A stretch of 64,000 nt of DNA from an uncultured Caldilineaceae bacterium (GTDB taxonomy: Bacteria; Chloroflexota; Anaerolineae; Caldilineales; Caldilineaceae): contig OY282381.1 of assembly GCA_958295915.1 (NCBI GenBank), positions 3,370,722-3,434,721 on the forward strand, read 5' to 3'. Of this stretch, positions 53,214 to 62,274 are shown one piece after another. A model generated the notes under the pieces. The model did no database searches and was not told where the DNA came from. It worked only from the letters and a program-made list of their open reading frames with translations. The translations under genes and the position numbers were made by a program. How positions within the stretch are numbered: the first letter of the stretch is position 1; each line of letters starts with the position of its first letter.

Positions 53214-54011
53214 TCACTTGAATCCAAGCTCTACCAGCTTGCCTACCATGCCCTGGATGCGCGGTCGGCCGCTGTGGAGGAATTCGTCTTCGTACACCCG
53301 GCCGGTCTGCGTGTTCTGCATGCGCTGGATATGCCCAAGGTTGCTCTGATACACGCGTTGCAAATAGGCGATATGCTCATCCGTCGTTGGCTGCGCGCCA
53401 AAATTCAGCGTGAACATGCGCCGACCACTCCGCCCACCAAACGCCGCGTGCCAGAGGTTCTGGTTGAAGAATACCACGTCACCGGGCTGAGATTCCAGAG
53501 GGAAACAGGGCACACCGCTGGCATCCGTGCCAAACGCCATCAGGCTGGTATCCGCGCGCTGGCGTTTGAGTGGATCGAGGGCGGTGTGCAGTGGCATCCG
53601 ATGCGAACCCGGAATCACGCGCAGGCAGCCGCTATCCTTCGTCACCGGATCGAGGTAAAAGGCGACCTTGATCCGTCCATAGTTGAGCTCCGACCCATCG
53701 GGATGCCAGCCCGTGTCCCCGACGTAGAGGTTGCCGTCGGATCCGATCCAGACGAAGCCCGGGCCGAGCAACTGTTCGAGGGGTTGGAAGATGCGGTCGT
53801 CCTCGACGAGATGCGTCAGCAATGCCCGTTTCTCGATGAAACCAAGCACCGCCTGCCGCGTCTCCCCAGCGAACGGTTGTCCCTGGCGATCTTCGGCCAG
53901 CACGTCGTCGAATTCATGGCTGATTTCGTCCATCTCCGCCGCTGAGAAATACTGACGCATCACGACGAAGCCAAAGGTATCAAAGTGGGATATCTGTTCC
54001 GCAGTCAACAT
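53214..54011 (-). CDS. Phytanoyl-CoA dioxygenase (PhyH) family protein
   Basis: Third PhyH member, 265 residues. Opening FDTFGFVVMRQYFS; triad GWHPDGSE (His, Asp), NQNLWHAAFGG (His); 2-oxoglutarate Arg in GRRMFTLNF. Conserved GSHRMPLHTALDPLKR-type middle. It sits 151 bp from the IolE-like gene on the same strand. Substrate unknown; context suggests a carbohydrate-derived molecule rather than phytanoyl-CoA. Confidence 0.87.
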   Translation of the reverse strand: MLTAEQISHFDTFGFVVMRQYFSAAEMDEISHEFDDVLAEDRQGQPFAGETRQAVLGFIEKRALLTHLVEDDRIFQPLEQLLGPGFVWIGSDGNLYVGDTGWHPDGSELNYGRIKVAFYLDPVTKDSGCLRVIPGSHRMPLHTALDPLKRQRADTSLMAFGTDASGVPCFPLESQPGDVVFFNQNLWHAAFGGRSGRRMFTLNFGAQPTTDEHIAYLQRVYQSNLGHIQRMQNTQTGRVYEDEFLHSGRPRIQGMVGKLVELGFK

Positions 54012-54162
54012 TTCGCGCCTCCCAATTGCGTCTGTCTTCTTAAATCAACGTTCGCATTTCATCAAGCATCTGTTTCACATAACGTCTGGCGTACAACCCG
54101 ACGGATTCAGCTGACGCGCGCCTCAAAACGATGCTGCGTGGCCCAAAGCCTCCGTTTTGCGA

Positions 54163-55050
54163 TCATCCGATCCCGATCTCACGCAGATAGGCGCGCGTTC
54201 GTTTGGCAATCGGCAATGGTTTATCGAACGGCGCCGGATACATATCCTGCTCGACCACCGCCCAACCGTCGAAATTGACTTCGCGTAGCACGTCGCGAAA
54301 TGCCAGGAAATCGACTGCTCCCTTGGCCGGTTCGACAAACATGTCCAGCTTCACCGCCCCAGCGAAGGAGATGCCATCGTCTTCAACCTGCTGTTGCACG
54401 ACGCGATCGACGCTCTTGAGATGCAGGTAGGGGATGCGCGCGTGATGTTCGCGCATAAAGCGCACCGGATCACCGCCCCGATAGGCATGATGGCCCACAT
54501 CCAAACAGAGTGACACCCGGTCGGGATCCGTCTGCTCCAGAAAAGCCTCAATCTGCTCCGTATACTCGACGTGTGACTCGGCATGGGGATGAAATACCAG
54601 GCGAAGATCATACCGATCGCGTGCGATGTCGGCCACTCTGTGCGTCGTATCGATCAACCGTTGCCAGGCGCTGTCGTCAAGTTGGGACGGCTCCAGCGGC
54701 TCTCCTGTTCGCAGGTCGGAATACATGCCGTCAATCAGCACGAGAAAGCCGGCGCCCAACGCTGTCAGCAGTTCTCCCGCCCCCACTACCTGTCGTTCTA
54801 GCTCCGGCCACGCCGCCGGATCTTCCAGGCTCGCCAAGGCAAACGTCCCAGCCACCTGTAGGCCGCGCTTGTCCAACTCGCTACGCAAGGTGGACAGATC
54901 GGTGGGCAGATAACCGTACGGGCCCAGTTCGATCCACTCATAGCCGGCTTCGGCGGCTTCATCCAAAAATCGATACCATGGGGTTTGTTTGGGATCATCC
55001 GGGAACCAGACACCCCATGAATCCGGTCCGGTGCCAATCTTCACCGCCAT
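54163..55050 (-). CDS. Inosose dehydratase-like sugar isomerase/epimerase
   Basis: Xylose-isomerase-like TIM barrel of the IolE/MocC branch: removal of water from inosose, or a related isomerisation. The start MAVKIGTGPDSWGVWFPDD matches IolE-type proteins. Metal-site positions are seen in LVFHPHAESHVEY, LCLDVGHHAYRGGD, YLHLKSV and VVEQDMYP. 295 residues is normal for IolE. With the aldolases, it supports inositol-like catabolism, but no IolD or IolG-type partner is clear besides the Gfo/Idh protein far away at the left edge. Confidence 0.82.
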   Translation of the reverse strand: MAVKIGTGPDSWGVWFPDDPKQTPWYRFLDEAAEAGYEWIELGPYGYLPTDLSTLRSELDKRGLQVAGTFALASLEDPAAWPELERQVVGAGELLTALGAGFLVLIDGMYSDLRTGEPLEPSQLDDSAWQRLIDTTHRVADIARDRYDLRLVFHPHAESHVEYTEQIEAFLEQTDPDRVSLCLDVGHHAYRGGDPVRFMREHHARIPYLHLKSVDRVVQQQVEDDGISFAGAVKLDMFVEPAKGAVDFLAFRDVLREVNFDGWAVVEQDMYPAPFDKPLPIAKRTRAYLREIGIG

Positions 55051-55088
55051 TTGTTCACTCCTTCATTCACTAGTCAGCCGCCAGTGCA

Positions 55089-56171
55089 TTATAGAAGACC
55101 AAACATGCGCGCGGCGTTGTCACCCAGGATGAGGGCCTTCTCATCTGCCGAGAGGAACCCACAATGCAGGCGTATGTAGTCCAGGGCCTGCTTATATGTG
55201 CACCAATAGCCCGAGCAAAACGGCATATCTGTGCCCCACATCAGCTTGTGGATGCCGATTTCATCGCCTAGCCTCCTGATCATCTCCTGGGCGCCGCGAT
55301 ACGGGTATTCCGGCCAGAAAGCGCAAAATAGCACCTCAACGTGCATGTTCGGCCGTCTGAGCAGAGCCATCAATTCAGCGGGAATCTGGTAGCGATCTTC
55401 AGTCCGACGCATACTAAAGGTATCAATGCCATGCGTGAGCACAGCAGGGATGTCGGGATGCGCCTCGGCCCAGCGGTCGAGCTCGGCCACGTGCTCCATG
55501 TAGGCCGCAAAACGGTCGCTCCGTCTGCTGTGCAGATACCACCAGACGGGGATATCGAGGGCCCGCGCCGTGTCCCACAGCGGTTCAAACTTGGCCTCGT
55601 CCAGATGGTCAGCGTAGTTGCTCAGCGCGAATGGCTCCACACTGAAGTACAGCCCCTTGAGGCCATGTTCGATGATGGCCCTCTCCAGCCGTTCGTGTTG
55701 CGTCGGATGGTCGGCTTCCCATTCACGGATTTGGGCGAGGCCAATGAAGCGGTTGGGGAACCTACGCATCTGCTCGCCATAGTATTGATTGAGCTCGCCA
55801 TAGATGTGGTCATGTTGGAGTACGCCCATATCCACGCCCACGATGTCCATCTCCGCGACCATGCGTTCTGGCGGCGCTTCGTTGTTGATCAAGCTGGGCG
55901 GATAGACCTGCGCATAGTAATCCACCCCATTGGCGGTTAGTTCTACCTGGCCAAAGTCGCCCATCCGAAAGTTGACATCGGGCATATCATTGAGGTCGTC
56001 GGACGAAAATTGTAACAGCGGCTCATCCACCATGACGTGGTCAGCCTTGCGCCGGAAACGCCGGCTATCACGCATGTGGTATTGCCAGAACTTCAGATTC
56101 AGTTGCGGGTCTTCCCCGCCTGATGGGCTGCCAAAACGGGGAAAGATATGAAAGTGGGCGTCGATGATCAT
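55089..56171 (-). CDS. Amidohydrolase-2 family protein
   Basis: TIM-barrel metal-dependent hydrolase or decarboxylase. The N-terminal metal motif IIDAHFHIFPRF (HxH), later VWWYLHSRRSD and VLTHGIDTF (His), and the C-terminal LMWGTDMPFCSGYW (Asp) are as expected. 360 residues. It would open a lactone or decarboxylate or hydrolyse an amide in the pathway. It lies 38 bp upstream of the IolE-like gene on the same strand, likely one operon. Confidence 0.85.
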   Translation of the reverse strand: MIIDAHFHIFPRFGSPSGGEDPQLNLKFWQYHMRDSRRFRRKADHVMVDEPLLQFSSDDLNDMPDVNFRMGDFGQVELTANGVDYYAQVYPPSLINNEAPPERMVAEMDIVGVDMGVLQHDHIYGELNQYYGEQMRRFPNRFIGLAQIREWEADHPTQHERLERAIIEHGLKGLYFSVEPFALSNYADHLDEAKFEPLWDTARALDIPVWWYLHSRRSDRFAAYMEHVAELDRWAEAHPDIPAVLTHGIDTFSMRRTEDRYQIPAELMALLRRPNMHVEVLFCAFWPEYPYRGAQEMIRRLGDEIGIHKLMWGTDMPFCSGYWCTYKQALDYIRLHCGFLSADEKALILGDNAARMFGLL

Positions 56172-56202
56172 AAACTGTATTTTCCTATCCTTGCATCCCG
56201 CG

Positions 56203-56745
56203 TTATTCGCAATGATTGACCTGGTCGACGATCTGCCTGATAGGCGCCAGCGTAGCTTTTATATCCCGCTTGGTCGGAACGCACTCGAGCCCAATGTACC
56301 CGTCGTAGCCGGCGCGCTTCGCTGCGCTGAGCAGGTTCAGATAGTTGATCTCACCGCTTCCGGGCTCGTGCCGCCCGGACACATCGGCGATATGAATGTG
56401 ATGCGCCAGATCGATGTCCTGCGTAAGACCGCTGATCAGGTTGCCCTCGTTGACCTGATGATGATAGGCGTCAAAGGTCATGCCGACAGCCGCGCTGTCC
56501 ACCTCTCTCGCGATGGTTACGCCCTCCTGCCAAGAGGCGATGAAGTAATCGGCATGGTCCACCAATGTGTTCAGGCATTCCACAAGCAGCAGCATCCCTT
56601 CACCCTCGGCGATCGGCGCCACCGCTTTCAGCGCCCGAACGATATTGTCTTTTTGACGCCGGCGCAGAGAACCCCTCGGCGCGAAATTCAACCCACTCGC
56701 GTTCAGGCAAGTCGGTTGGAAACAGAGTTGCCGGCCGTTCCTCAA
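56203..56745 (-). pseudogene. Truncated hydroxypyruvate-isomerase-like TIM barrel
   Basis: Only the C-terminal two thirds of a xylose-isomerase-like protein is present: LLLVECLNTLVDHADYFI, VGMTFDAYHHQVNEGNLISGL, HIHIADVSGRHEPGSGEINY, YIGLECVPT. The N-terminal ~95 residues of the family are missing and no good start exists; the best is a TTG at 56745 overlapping the end of the next PhyH gene. It is probably a decayed gene, but a short active product cannot be ruled out. Confidence 0.65.
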
Positions 56746-57617
56746 TTGGCATAGCGGCGCAGCCCGCTGGGCAGGCCCTCCTGGTCACACAACTCCGACT
56801 TGACCGGCGCCTCACACGGCCAGCCTGTGCCCCCGACGTGCTCATACGATTCGCCACACAACCAACTGAACATTTCCGCCGCCGCTATGCCGCATTTGAA
56901 CTGCTCGAAGTGTGGTTCGTTTGCCATATCGGGCCACGAAAAATCGTATTCGGGCTCGATGATCCAGTCGCGCCGCGGTTCCGCCGTCCGCCAGTAGTTG
57001 TACTTAAACAGATGACGGATGCCCGATGCCGTGCTCCGGCCCTTGCGATGCCAGATCGGATACGCCGTGATGAAGATCGTGCCCGCAGGCGCTGCGGTCG
57101 ATTTGACCAGCTTCACACTGCGGATGTGCCCCATGTAGTTGGCCTTGCTGCGCATGAAGTGTGAGCCTGGGATCAGCTCAGTCGGGCCCAATGCGCGCGG
57201 CGTATCCTGCGGGTAATAGAACACCTGGAGGTAGTCCAGCCGGCGGCTGTAGATCGACCCCCCATCGCGGTGCCAGTGCTGGGGCGGTAGCGGGCAGTCG
57301 GCACGGTGGTTGCACAGTGTCTGCGGCAGCTTGAAATCCGCACCCAGCAAGGAGCGGACGGCGCCGGCTGCCTGCGGGTTCTTGAACACGCCCTCGACGA
57401 ACCAGTCTTCTGTCAGCAACTCGAGCGGTTGGTGCTCGGTATGCTCCTCCACAAAGGCAAGCATGCGCCGGTTAACGTCATCGTCGACCACCCCTTCGAG
57501 CATCAGGTAGCCCTGGCGACAGAAATTGAAGACCTGCTGATCATTCAGGGTCGGCTCGCAATCGTAGGGCAGTCCGACCTGGGCAGACGGCAAAGTAGTC
57601 GTGTTCGTGTCCATCAC
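56742..57617 (-). CDS. Phytanoyl-CoA dioxygenase (PhyH) family protein, divergent
   Basis: 291 residues, more distant from the other three. Triad HWHRDGGS (His, Asp) and YPIWHRKG (His); the downstream Arg of GIRHLFKYNYW is the 2-oxoglutarate contact. The long C-terminal tail with FEQFKCGIAAAEMFSWLCG is not in the other copies. It starts 31 bp after the 118-residue protein gene on the same strand. It is in front of the broken isomerase. Confidence 0.82.
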   Translation of the reverse strand: MMDTNTTTLPSAQVGLPYDCEPTLNDQQVFNFCRQGYLMLEGVVDDDVNRRMLAFVEEHTEHQPLELLTEDWFVEGVFKNPQAAGAVRSLLGADFKLPQTLCNHRADCPLPPQHWHRDGGSIYSRRLDYLQVFYYPQDTPRALGPTELIPGSHFMRSKANYMGHIRSVKLVKSTAAPAGTIFITAYPIWHRKGRSTASGIRHLFKYNYWRTAEPRRDWIIEPEYDFSWPDMANEPHFEQFKCGIAAAEMFSWLCGESYEHVGGTGWPCEAPVKSELCDQEGLPSGLRRYAN

Positions 57618-57647
57618 AACCCCTCCGTATGTATCGGGTAGCTAACT

Positions 57648-58004
57648 TTATTTTTCGAGGATGAATTCGCAACCTAAGCCAAATGTCTTATCTTCCTGGA
57701 GCAGCAGTGCCATTTCCGGGAACTTGACTACCCGCCAGCCGTCGTCCATAGCTTCAAGCACAGAATCATAGGGCCAGTCGGCGGGATTGTCGGGCGCTTC
57801 GAGTACCTGGCCGTTATCGACCAGCGCCATGCCGAGCGCCTCGGAGTCGACGCCGGTGGTGCGCGTCTGCAGATACAGCAACCGCTGGCGTTGCGTTGTG
57901 CCGTTGTCATTGAGGCGATTCAATGCTTGCCGGAGATCATCCTCCACCAGCGTGCCGGCGCGCAGCTTGTCGAGCCACTGTTCGATCAGTTGTTTGTAAT
58001 CCAT
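57648..58004 (-). CDS. Small conserved protein next to PhyH gene
   Basis: 118 residues, not recognised. It has an N-terminal helix pair (MDYKQLIEQWLDKLRAG), a VDSEALGMALVDNG middle and an EFILEK end. No membrane segment. It lies just ahead of the PhyH gene in the same direction, with 31 bp between, so it may be a partner of that protein. Confidence 0.55.
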   Translation of the reverse strand: MDYKQLIEQWLDKLRAGTLVEDDLRQALNRLNDNGTTQRQRLLYLQTRTTGVDSEALGMALVDNGQVLEAPDNPADWPYDSVLEAMDDGWRVVKFPEMALLLQEDKTFGLGCEFILEK

Positions 58005-58053
58005 TCAGGGTTGACCTCAAAGGAAACGGGTTTTTGCATTATGCGGCCTGAAG

Positions 58054-58534
58054 CTAACTCGCGCTCAAGCCGGTGAGGGTCACGCCCTCTGTAATATAGC
58101 GCTGAAACACGAAGAAGACGGTCAGAACTGGAATAAAGGCGATGGCATCGCCGGCCAGTGCAATGCCCTCCTCACTGAGACCCGCAGCCCCCCAGCCCTC
58201 ACCATGCCGGGTTGACGAATGAGAGTGGCCAGGGCAACGGGTATTGTCCGCATCTCGGTCTCGTTTGTGATGAGTAAGGGCCAGAAGAAACTCCCCCAAT
58301 TCCAGATAAACGTAAAGATAGCCAGCGCCCCGACTGCCGGCAACATCAGAGGCATTGCGATTCGGACAAAGATGCGGACTTCGCCCGCGCCATCGATCAG
58401 CTCGTCGGGAATCGTATGCACGAACTGGCGGAAAAGAAAGACGCCGAAGCCAGAGAACAAATGGGGGATAACAGGCCTTGGTAGGTATCCATCCACCCCC
58501 AACTGACGATCATGCCGTTATGCAGCATATCTGT
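58054..58534 (-). pseudogene. Frameshifted sugar ABC permease (MalG-like)
   Basis: Pieces of one carbohydrate permease lie in three frames: MIVSWGWMDTYQGLL, then VIPHLFSGFGVFLFRQFVHT and FIWNWGSFFWPLLITNETE, then IAFIPVLTVFFVFQRYITEG. The EAA-like loop (IPDELIDGAGEVRIFVRI) is present. Frame changes fall near 58465 (in a poly-C) and near 58200 (again in a poly-C). The N-terminal half is absent. This is a decayed relic of another transporter and stands apart from the intact Opp-type one. Confidence 0.75.
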
Positions 58535-58959
58535 GTAGACATTCTCGTGCTCGTGCATGTGTGTAGGCTGATCTATGCCATCCCAACGGAGGTAGCCGCA
58601 ACACATGACATCCTCTACCTCTTGTGCCATATCCGCAGCTCTTCTGCTTAAATCCCTCCTTGCGGTCCTATCCAAGGGAAGTCAGCGACATTCATGCCAA
58701 CTGTGATTGTCAGGTGATGCGCGCACATAAGCAATATATAAGAACCTGGACCATCTGTCAAATCAATGTTTTCTGCCATTATGTAAAATAATTTGGCAAG
58801 AGAGACCCGTTCAAATGCTGAACCTGACAATGAGGCCAGGCCAAACCACTACAATATGGACAATGCTTTCGCTTTGGGATATAAGGGCTTTGTGTTAACC
58901 TTCTTCCATACGTTCGACGCAACACATGCAAACGCTGACCAGTCAGTATCGACTCATCA
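58535..58959. other. Gap with no intact gene
   Basis: Between the permease relic and the MBL relic nothing firm is seen. An open stretch on the minus strand reads MAQEVEDVMCCGYLRWDG but has no recognisable domain. Sequence here is more AT-rich than the surroundings. Confidence 0.5.
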
Positions 58960-59262
58960 ATTGTGTCTCCCGCGACGTGCTGCTGGCCCTCACCGGCGAG
59001 GGGCTGACTCTGCGGCTGGATGAGCTCGACCCGATGATCGATACCCTGAACCCGACATGGATCGTGCCCATGCACTACAATCTGGCGCCGGTCAGTGGCC
59101 AAAAGCGAGTGATGACCAAGTGTCGACGTTTTCATTGAACGCCGACCTCGCGACCCTGTTATCTATGCGCGTCACCCCGTGGTGACGTTTCCGCTGCCCG
59201 CATCCGATCTGGGACGGCCAACCATTGTTGTGCTTGAGCCATCCGGCTATCAACCTACGTGA
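58960..59262 (+). pseudogene. Broken copy of the MBL-fold gene, C-terminal end
   Basis: Reads SRDVLLALTGEGLTLRLDEL, then LNPTWIVPMHYNL, then after a frame change RRPRDPVIYARHPVVTFPLP and VVLEPSGYQPT. This is the same C-terminal part as in the intact gene at 62275. N-terminal part absent. It ends four bases into the GTG that begins the following SMP-30 frame, so the relic abuts a working gene. Confidence 0.75.
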
Positions 59263-59327
59263 AAAGGGCGCGGACCTGGCGTGTGAGCGCGGCGCTCGCC
59301 GCTCAGACCTGCATGAATGAGGACGTT

Positions 59328-60200
59328 ATGAAACTCAAATCACTCATCGAATCCGGCGACCCCGAACGCCTGGCCACCGGCTTTCAGTTCACCGAAGGTC
59401 CGGTCTGGCATCCGCATGGCTACCTCCTCTTCTCCGACATCCCGGCCAACCGCATCTACAGATGGACGCCCGAGGGGCAAGTCGATGTGTGGCGCGAACC
59501 TAGCGGCAATTCCAACGGTCTGACCATAGACCGAAAGAACCGCCTGGTTGCCTGCGAACACGGCAATCGCCGCGTTTCCCGTATCGAGACCGATGGCGCC
59601 GTGGTAGCCCTGGCCGCCAGCTACCAGGGCAAGCGCCTGAACAGTCCCAACGATGTGGTCGTCAAGTCAGACGGCAATATCTATTTCACCGACCCACCTT
59701 ACGGCATCACACCTGGCGAATCGTCGTCATACGGCAGCGAGCAGGAACAACCCTGCAACGGCCTCTACCGTATCTTGGCGGATGGCGCTGTGGAACTGCT
59801 GGTAGACGATTTTGATCGCCCCAATGGACTGGCCTTCTCCCCCGACGAATCGATTCTGTACGTCGACGATTCGCCGCGCCGGCACGTCCGCGCCTTCGAC
59901 GTCCGCGCCGACGGCGCCTTGACCAACTCTCGCATCATCGCTGACATGGACCATCCCCAACCCGGCTCCCCCGACGGCATGAAAGTCGATGTAGAAGGAA
60001 ACCTCTACGTCACGGGCGCCACCGGCATCTGGGTATTTGAGCCTGGCGGCATCTGCCTGGGCGTCATCGTCACCCCCGAGCGTCCGGCCAACTGCGCCTG
60101 GGGCGACGATGACCGCAAGAGCCTCTACATCACCGCCCGTTCCTCGCTCTACCGAGTTCGAACGAAGACGCCGGGCGTCCCGACAGCGCATGTGGTGTAA
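59328..60200 (+). CDS. SMP-30/gluconolactonase-like sugar lactone hydrolase
   Basis: Six-bladed propeller of the SMP-30/gluconolactonase family, which opens sugar lactones using a divalent metal. The opening blades read GFQFTEGPVWHPHGYLLFSDI with the metal-binding Glu, then SNGLTIDRKNRLVACEHGNR, LNSPNDVVVKSDGNIYFTDPPYG with the metal-binding Asn, and DRPNGLAFSPDESILYVDDSP. The C-terminal end is GVIVTPERPANCAWGDDDRKSLYITA. 290 residues from the ATG at 59328, which has GAGGAC eight bases upstream. It faces the same way as the aldolases and fits a step between oxidation and aldol cleavage. Confidence 0.87.
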   Translation: MKLKSLIESGDPERLATGFQFTEGPVWHPHGYLLFSDIPANRIYRWTPEGQVDVWREPSGNSNGLTIDRKNRLVACEHGNRRVSRIETDGAVVALAASYQGKRLNSPNDVVVKSDGNIYFTDPPYGITPGESSSYGSEQEQPCNGLYRILADGAVELLVDDFDRPNGLAFSPDESILYVDDSPRRHVRAFDVRADGALTNSRIIADMDHPQPGSPDGMKVDVEGNLYVTGATGIWVFEPGGICLGVIVTPERPANCAWGDDDRKSLYITARSSLYRVRTKTPGVPTAHVV

Positions 60201-60258
60201 GGGGACTGTGGACAATAGAATATGCGCACTGCATACTATCTCGAAAGTCAATGCTGAG

Positions 60259-60320
60259 TGGCCCAAGATGCCCCCGCTTTGCGATTCCGCGCCTCTTTTG
60301 AGCAGAGGCGCATTCAACCA
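60259..60320. repeat. Repeat family D hairpin plus a shared GTGGCCCAAG block
   Basis: GCGCCTCT-TTTGAGC-AGAGGCGC (60289-60311), followed by ATTCAACC. In this copy the loop is the reverse complement of the loops elsewhere. The preceding GTGGCCCAAGATGCC resembles 54139-54165. Confidence 0.65.
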
Positions 60321-60336
60321 ACAATAAAGAGCGCCT

Positions 60337-61137
60337 ATGGAAAACGAGATTCAGCCCTTGAGCAACCGCCTCGGCGAACTGTTGGACGAACATGAAACCC
60401 TGTACGGGGTGATCTGTCGCGACGCGACACTCACTGATATCGAGCTGATGGCGCAGGCCGGCTACCACATCGTCTGGCTCGATATGGAGCACGGCCCCCA
60501 ATCCATGGCCGAAACCCTACAGCTAGGCCGCACAATTACCCACCTTGGCATGGCGCCGCTCGTGCGCATGCCCGAGCTGTCGCGCACGCAAGTGCAGCGC
60601 CTGCTCGACGGGGGTATACAGATCTTGACACTGCCCGATGTGCGGAACGCCGACGAGGCTGCCCGCTTTGTCCAGTTGGGCAAGTACCCACCACTAGGGC
60701 AGCGTGGCGTTTCCAGCTCCAGCGCCGGCACGGCCTTCACTATGGGCGCGGACCCACAACAGAGACTGCGCCAAGCCAATGACGCCACGCACCTGATGCT
60801 GATGATCGAGAGTGACGAAGCCTACGAAACACTGGACGAAATCCTGGCGGTCGAAGGCATTGACATGGTCACTGTAGGTCCGATGGACTGGTCCGTCGGC
60901 CTCGGGCTCTTCGGCGACGAGGCCAAGACGCGCCAGGCCCCGAAAATCGCGCGGGTGTTCACAGCAGCGCTTCAGGCCGGCAAAATTACGACGGCCGGCG
61001 CATTCAGCATCGACCAGGCCAGGTATTATCAGGCCCTGGGCGTCCGCGTGTTCTTTGTGGGCGTTGACCTTGTCATCAAACGCCAGGCCCTGACCGAAAC
61101 ACTCGCTCAATTTCAGAATGCGCTTGGCGCCCGCTGA
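60337..61137 (+). CDS. HpcH/HpaI-family aldolase (2-keto-3-deoxy acid type)
   Basis: Class II pyruvate aldolase that cleaves 2-oxo-3-deoxy or 4-hydroxy-2-oxo acids. HpcH/HpaI landmarks: VWLDMEHGPQSM (His), APLVRMPEL (Arg), KYPPLGQRG, LMIESDEAYE (metal Glu), MVTVGPMDWSVGLG (metal Asp). 266 residues is usual. It is followed 119 bp later by the isomerase-like gene. Together with the 63145 copy it suggests two related substrates or a two-aldolase pathway. Confidence 0.88.
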   Translation: MENEIQPLSNRLGELLDEHETLYGVICRDATLTDIELMAQAGYHIVWLDMEHGPQSMAETLQLGRTITHLGMAPLVRMPELSRTQVQRLLDGGIQILTLPDVRNADEAARFVQLGKYPPLGQRGVSSSSAGTAFTMGADPQQRLRQANDATHLMLMIESDEAYETLDEILAVEGIDMVTVGPMDWSVGLGLFGDEAKTRQAPKIARVFTAALQAGKITTAGAFSIDQARYYQALGVRVFFVGVDLVIKRQALTETLAQFQNALGAR

Positions 61138-61256
61138 CCGACGGCCGTGGGCGTAGCGCATAGGATGGCATAGACACAGCCACCTGAAACTGACGATAGT
61201 CGATTGCCAGTTCCCGGCATATACAGCCGTCAATTGTCAATCGAAAGGGGATGCGC

Positions 61257-62258
61257 ATGAAACTCGGCGTGATTTCACAGAACCTGGAGCAGTTCGAGTT
61301 TGAGAAGGGGCTGCAGTACGCGCGCGATATGGGATTCCAGGCCGTAGAGGTCGGCGCCTGTGGACTCTGGGGCCGGGGGTATTGCAATACCGCAAAACTC
61401 CTCGCCGACAGAGGCGAAATCGACCGCTGGCTGGACACGTTCGCTCGCTATGACCTTGAAATCAGTGCGCTCGGAGGACACGGCGCGCCGCTCATGCCCA
61501 ATAAAACAGTCGCCGAGGAATACTCGCGCGAGTTCCGACAGACTTGCGAGTTCATGGAGCTAGCTGGCCTCCGGCGGATCACGTTGCTGGCGGGGCTGCC
61601 CGAAGGCGCTGAGGGAGATACGGCCCCCAACTGGGTGACATTTGCCGAGTGGCCTTTCTTGCGTGATACTCTGGAGTGGCAATGGGAGAAGCGTTTGCTC
61701 CCATACTGGCGCGAGCATGGGAAGATCGCTGCGGACCACGGCGTGACGCTCTGCTTCGAGATGCATGGCGGTGACATGATCCACAACCCGGTGACACTGA
61801 AGCGCCTGCACGAGGAGATCGGCCCGGTCGTAGCCTGCAACTTCGACATCTCGCACATGTGGTACCAAGGAATCGACCCCATTGAGGCGCTGCACTACCT
61901 GGGTCCGCTGGTCCAGCACGTCCACGCCAAGGACATCCTCATCTCTCGGCACAATGCCCGGCTTCGCGGCATGATGGATAGCGCCTCCACCGAGCAGTTT
62001 GCCGACCGCTCCTGGACATACACACTGGCCGGCTGGGGCCATGACGAGGCAACTTGGCGCGAGTTCGTTTCAACGCTGCGCCTCCTCGGCTACGACCACG
62101 TGATCTCGCTCGAGATGGAAAGCGAGTACTTCGAAGTGGAGGAGGGCCTGGAGAAGTCGGTGTCGTTTCTCAAGCCGCTGGTGATCGAGAAGCCATCCGG
62201 CGCAAAGTGGTGGGAGATTGCCGGCATGGACAGGGCCGGCGGTCTGACGCAGGAGTGA
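61257..62258 (+). CDS. Xylose-isomerase-like sugar isomerase/epimerase
   Basis: TIM-barrel sugar phosphate isomerase or epimerase family, 333 residues. Metal-site motifs: LCFEMHGGDM (Glu), CNFDISHMWYQGI (Asp), VHAKDI (His), ISLEMESEY (Glu). The N-terminal LGVISQNLEQF fits the family. The start at 61257 (MKLGVIS) is used, with AAAGGGG eight bases upstream. The role in the island is probably keto-aldo isomerisation of the aldolase substrate, which is inference from context. Confidence 0.83.
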   Translation: MKLGVISQNLEQFEFEKGLQYARDMGFQAVEVGACGLWGRGYCNTAKLLADRGEIDRWLDTFARYDLEISALGGHGAPLMPNKTVAEEYSREFRQTCEFMELAGLRRITLLAGLPEGAEGDTAPNWVTFAEWPFLRDTLEWQWEKRLLPYWREHGKIAADHGVTLCFEMHGGDMIHNPVTLKRLHEEIGPVVACNFDISHMWYQGIDPIEALHYLGPLVQHVHAKDILISRHNARLRGMMDSASTEQFADRSWTYTLAGWGHDEATWREFVSTLRLLGYDHVISLEMESEYFEVEEGLEKSVSFLKPLVIEKPSGAKWWEIAGMDRAGGLTQE

Positions 62259-62274
62259 GGAGGAGGCTGATAAC

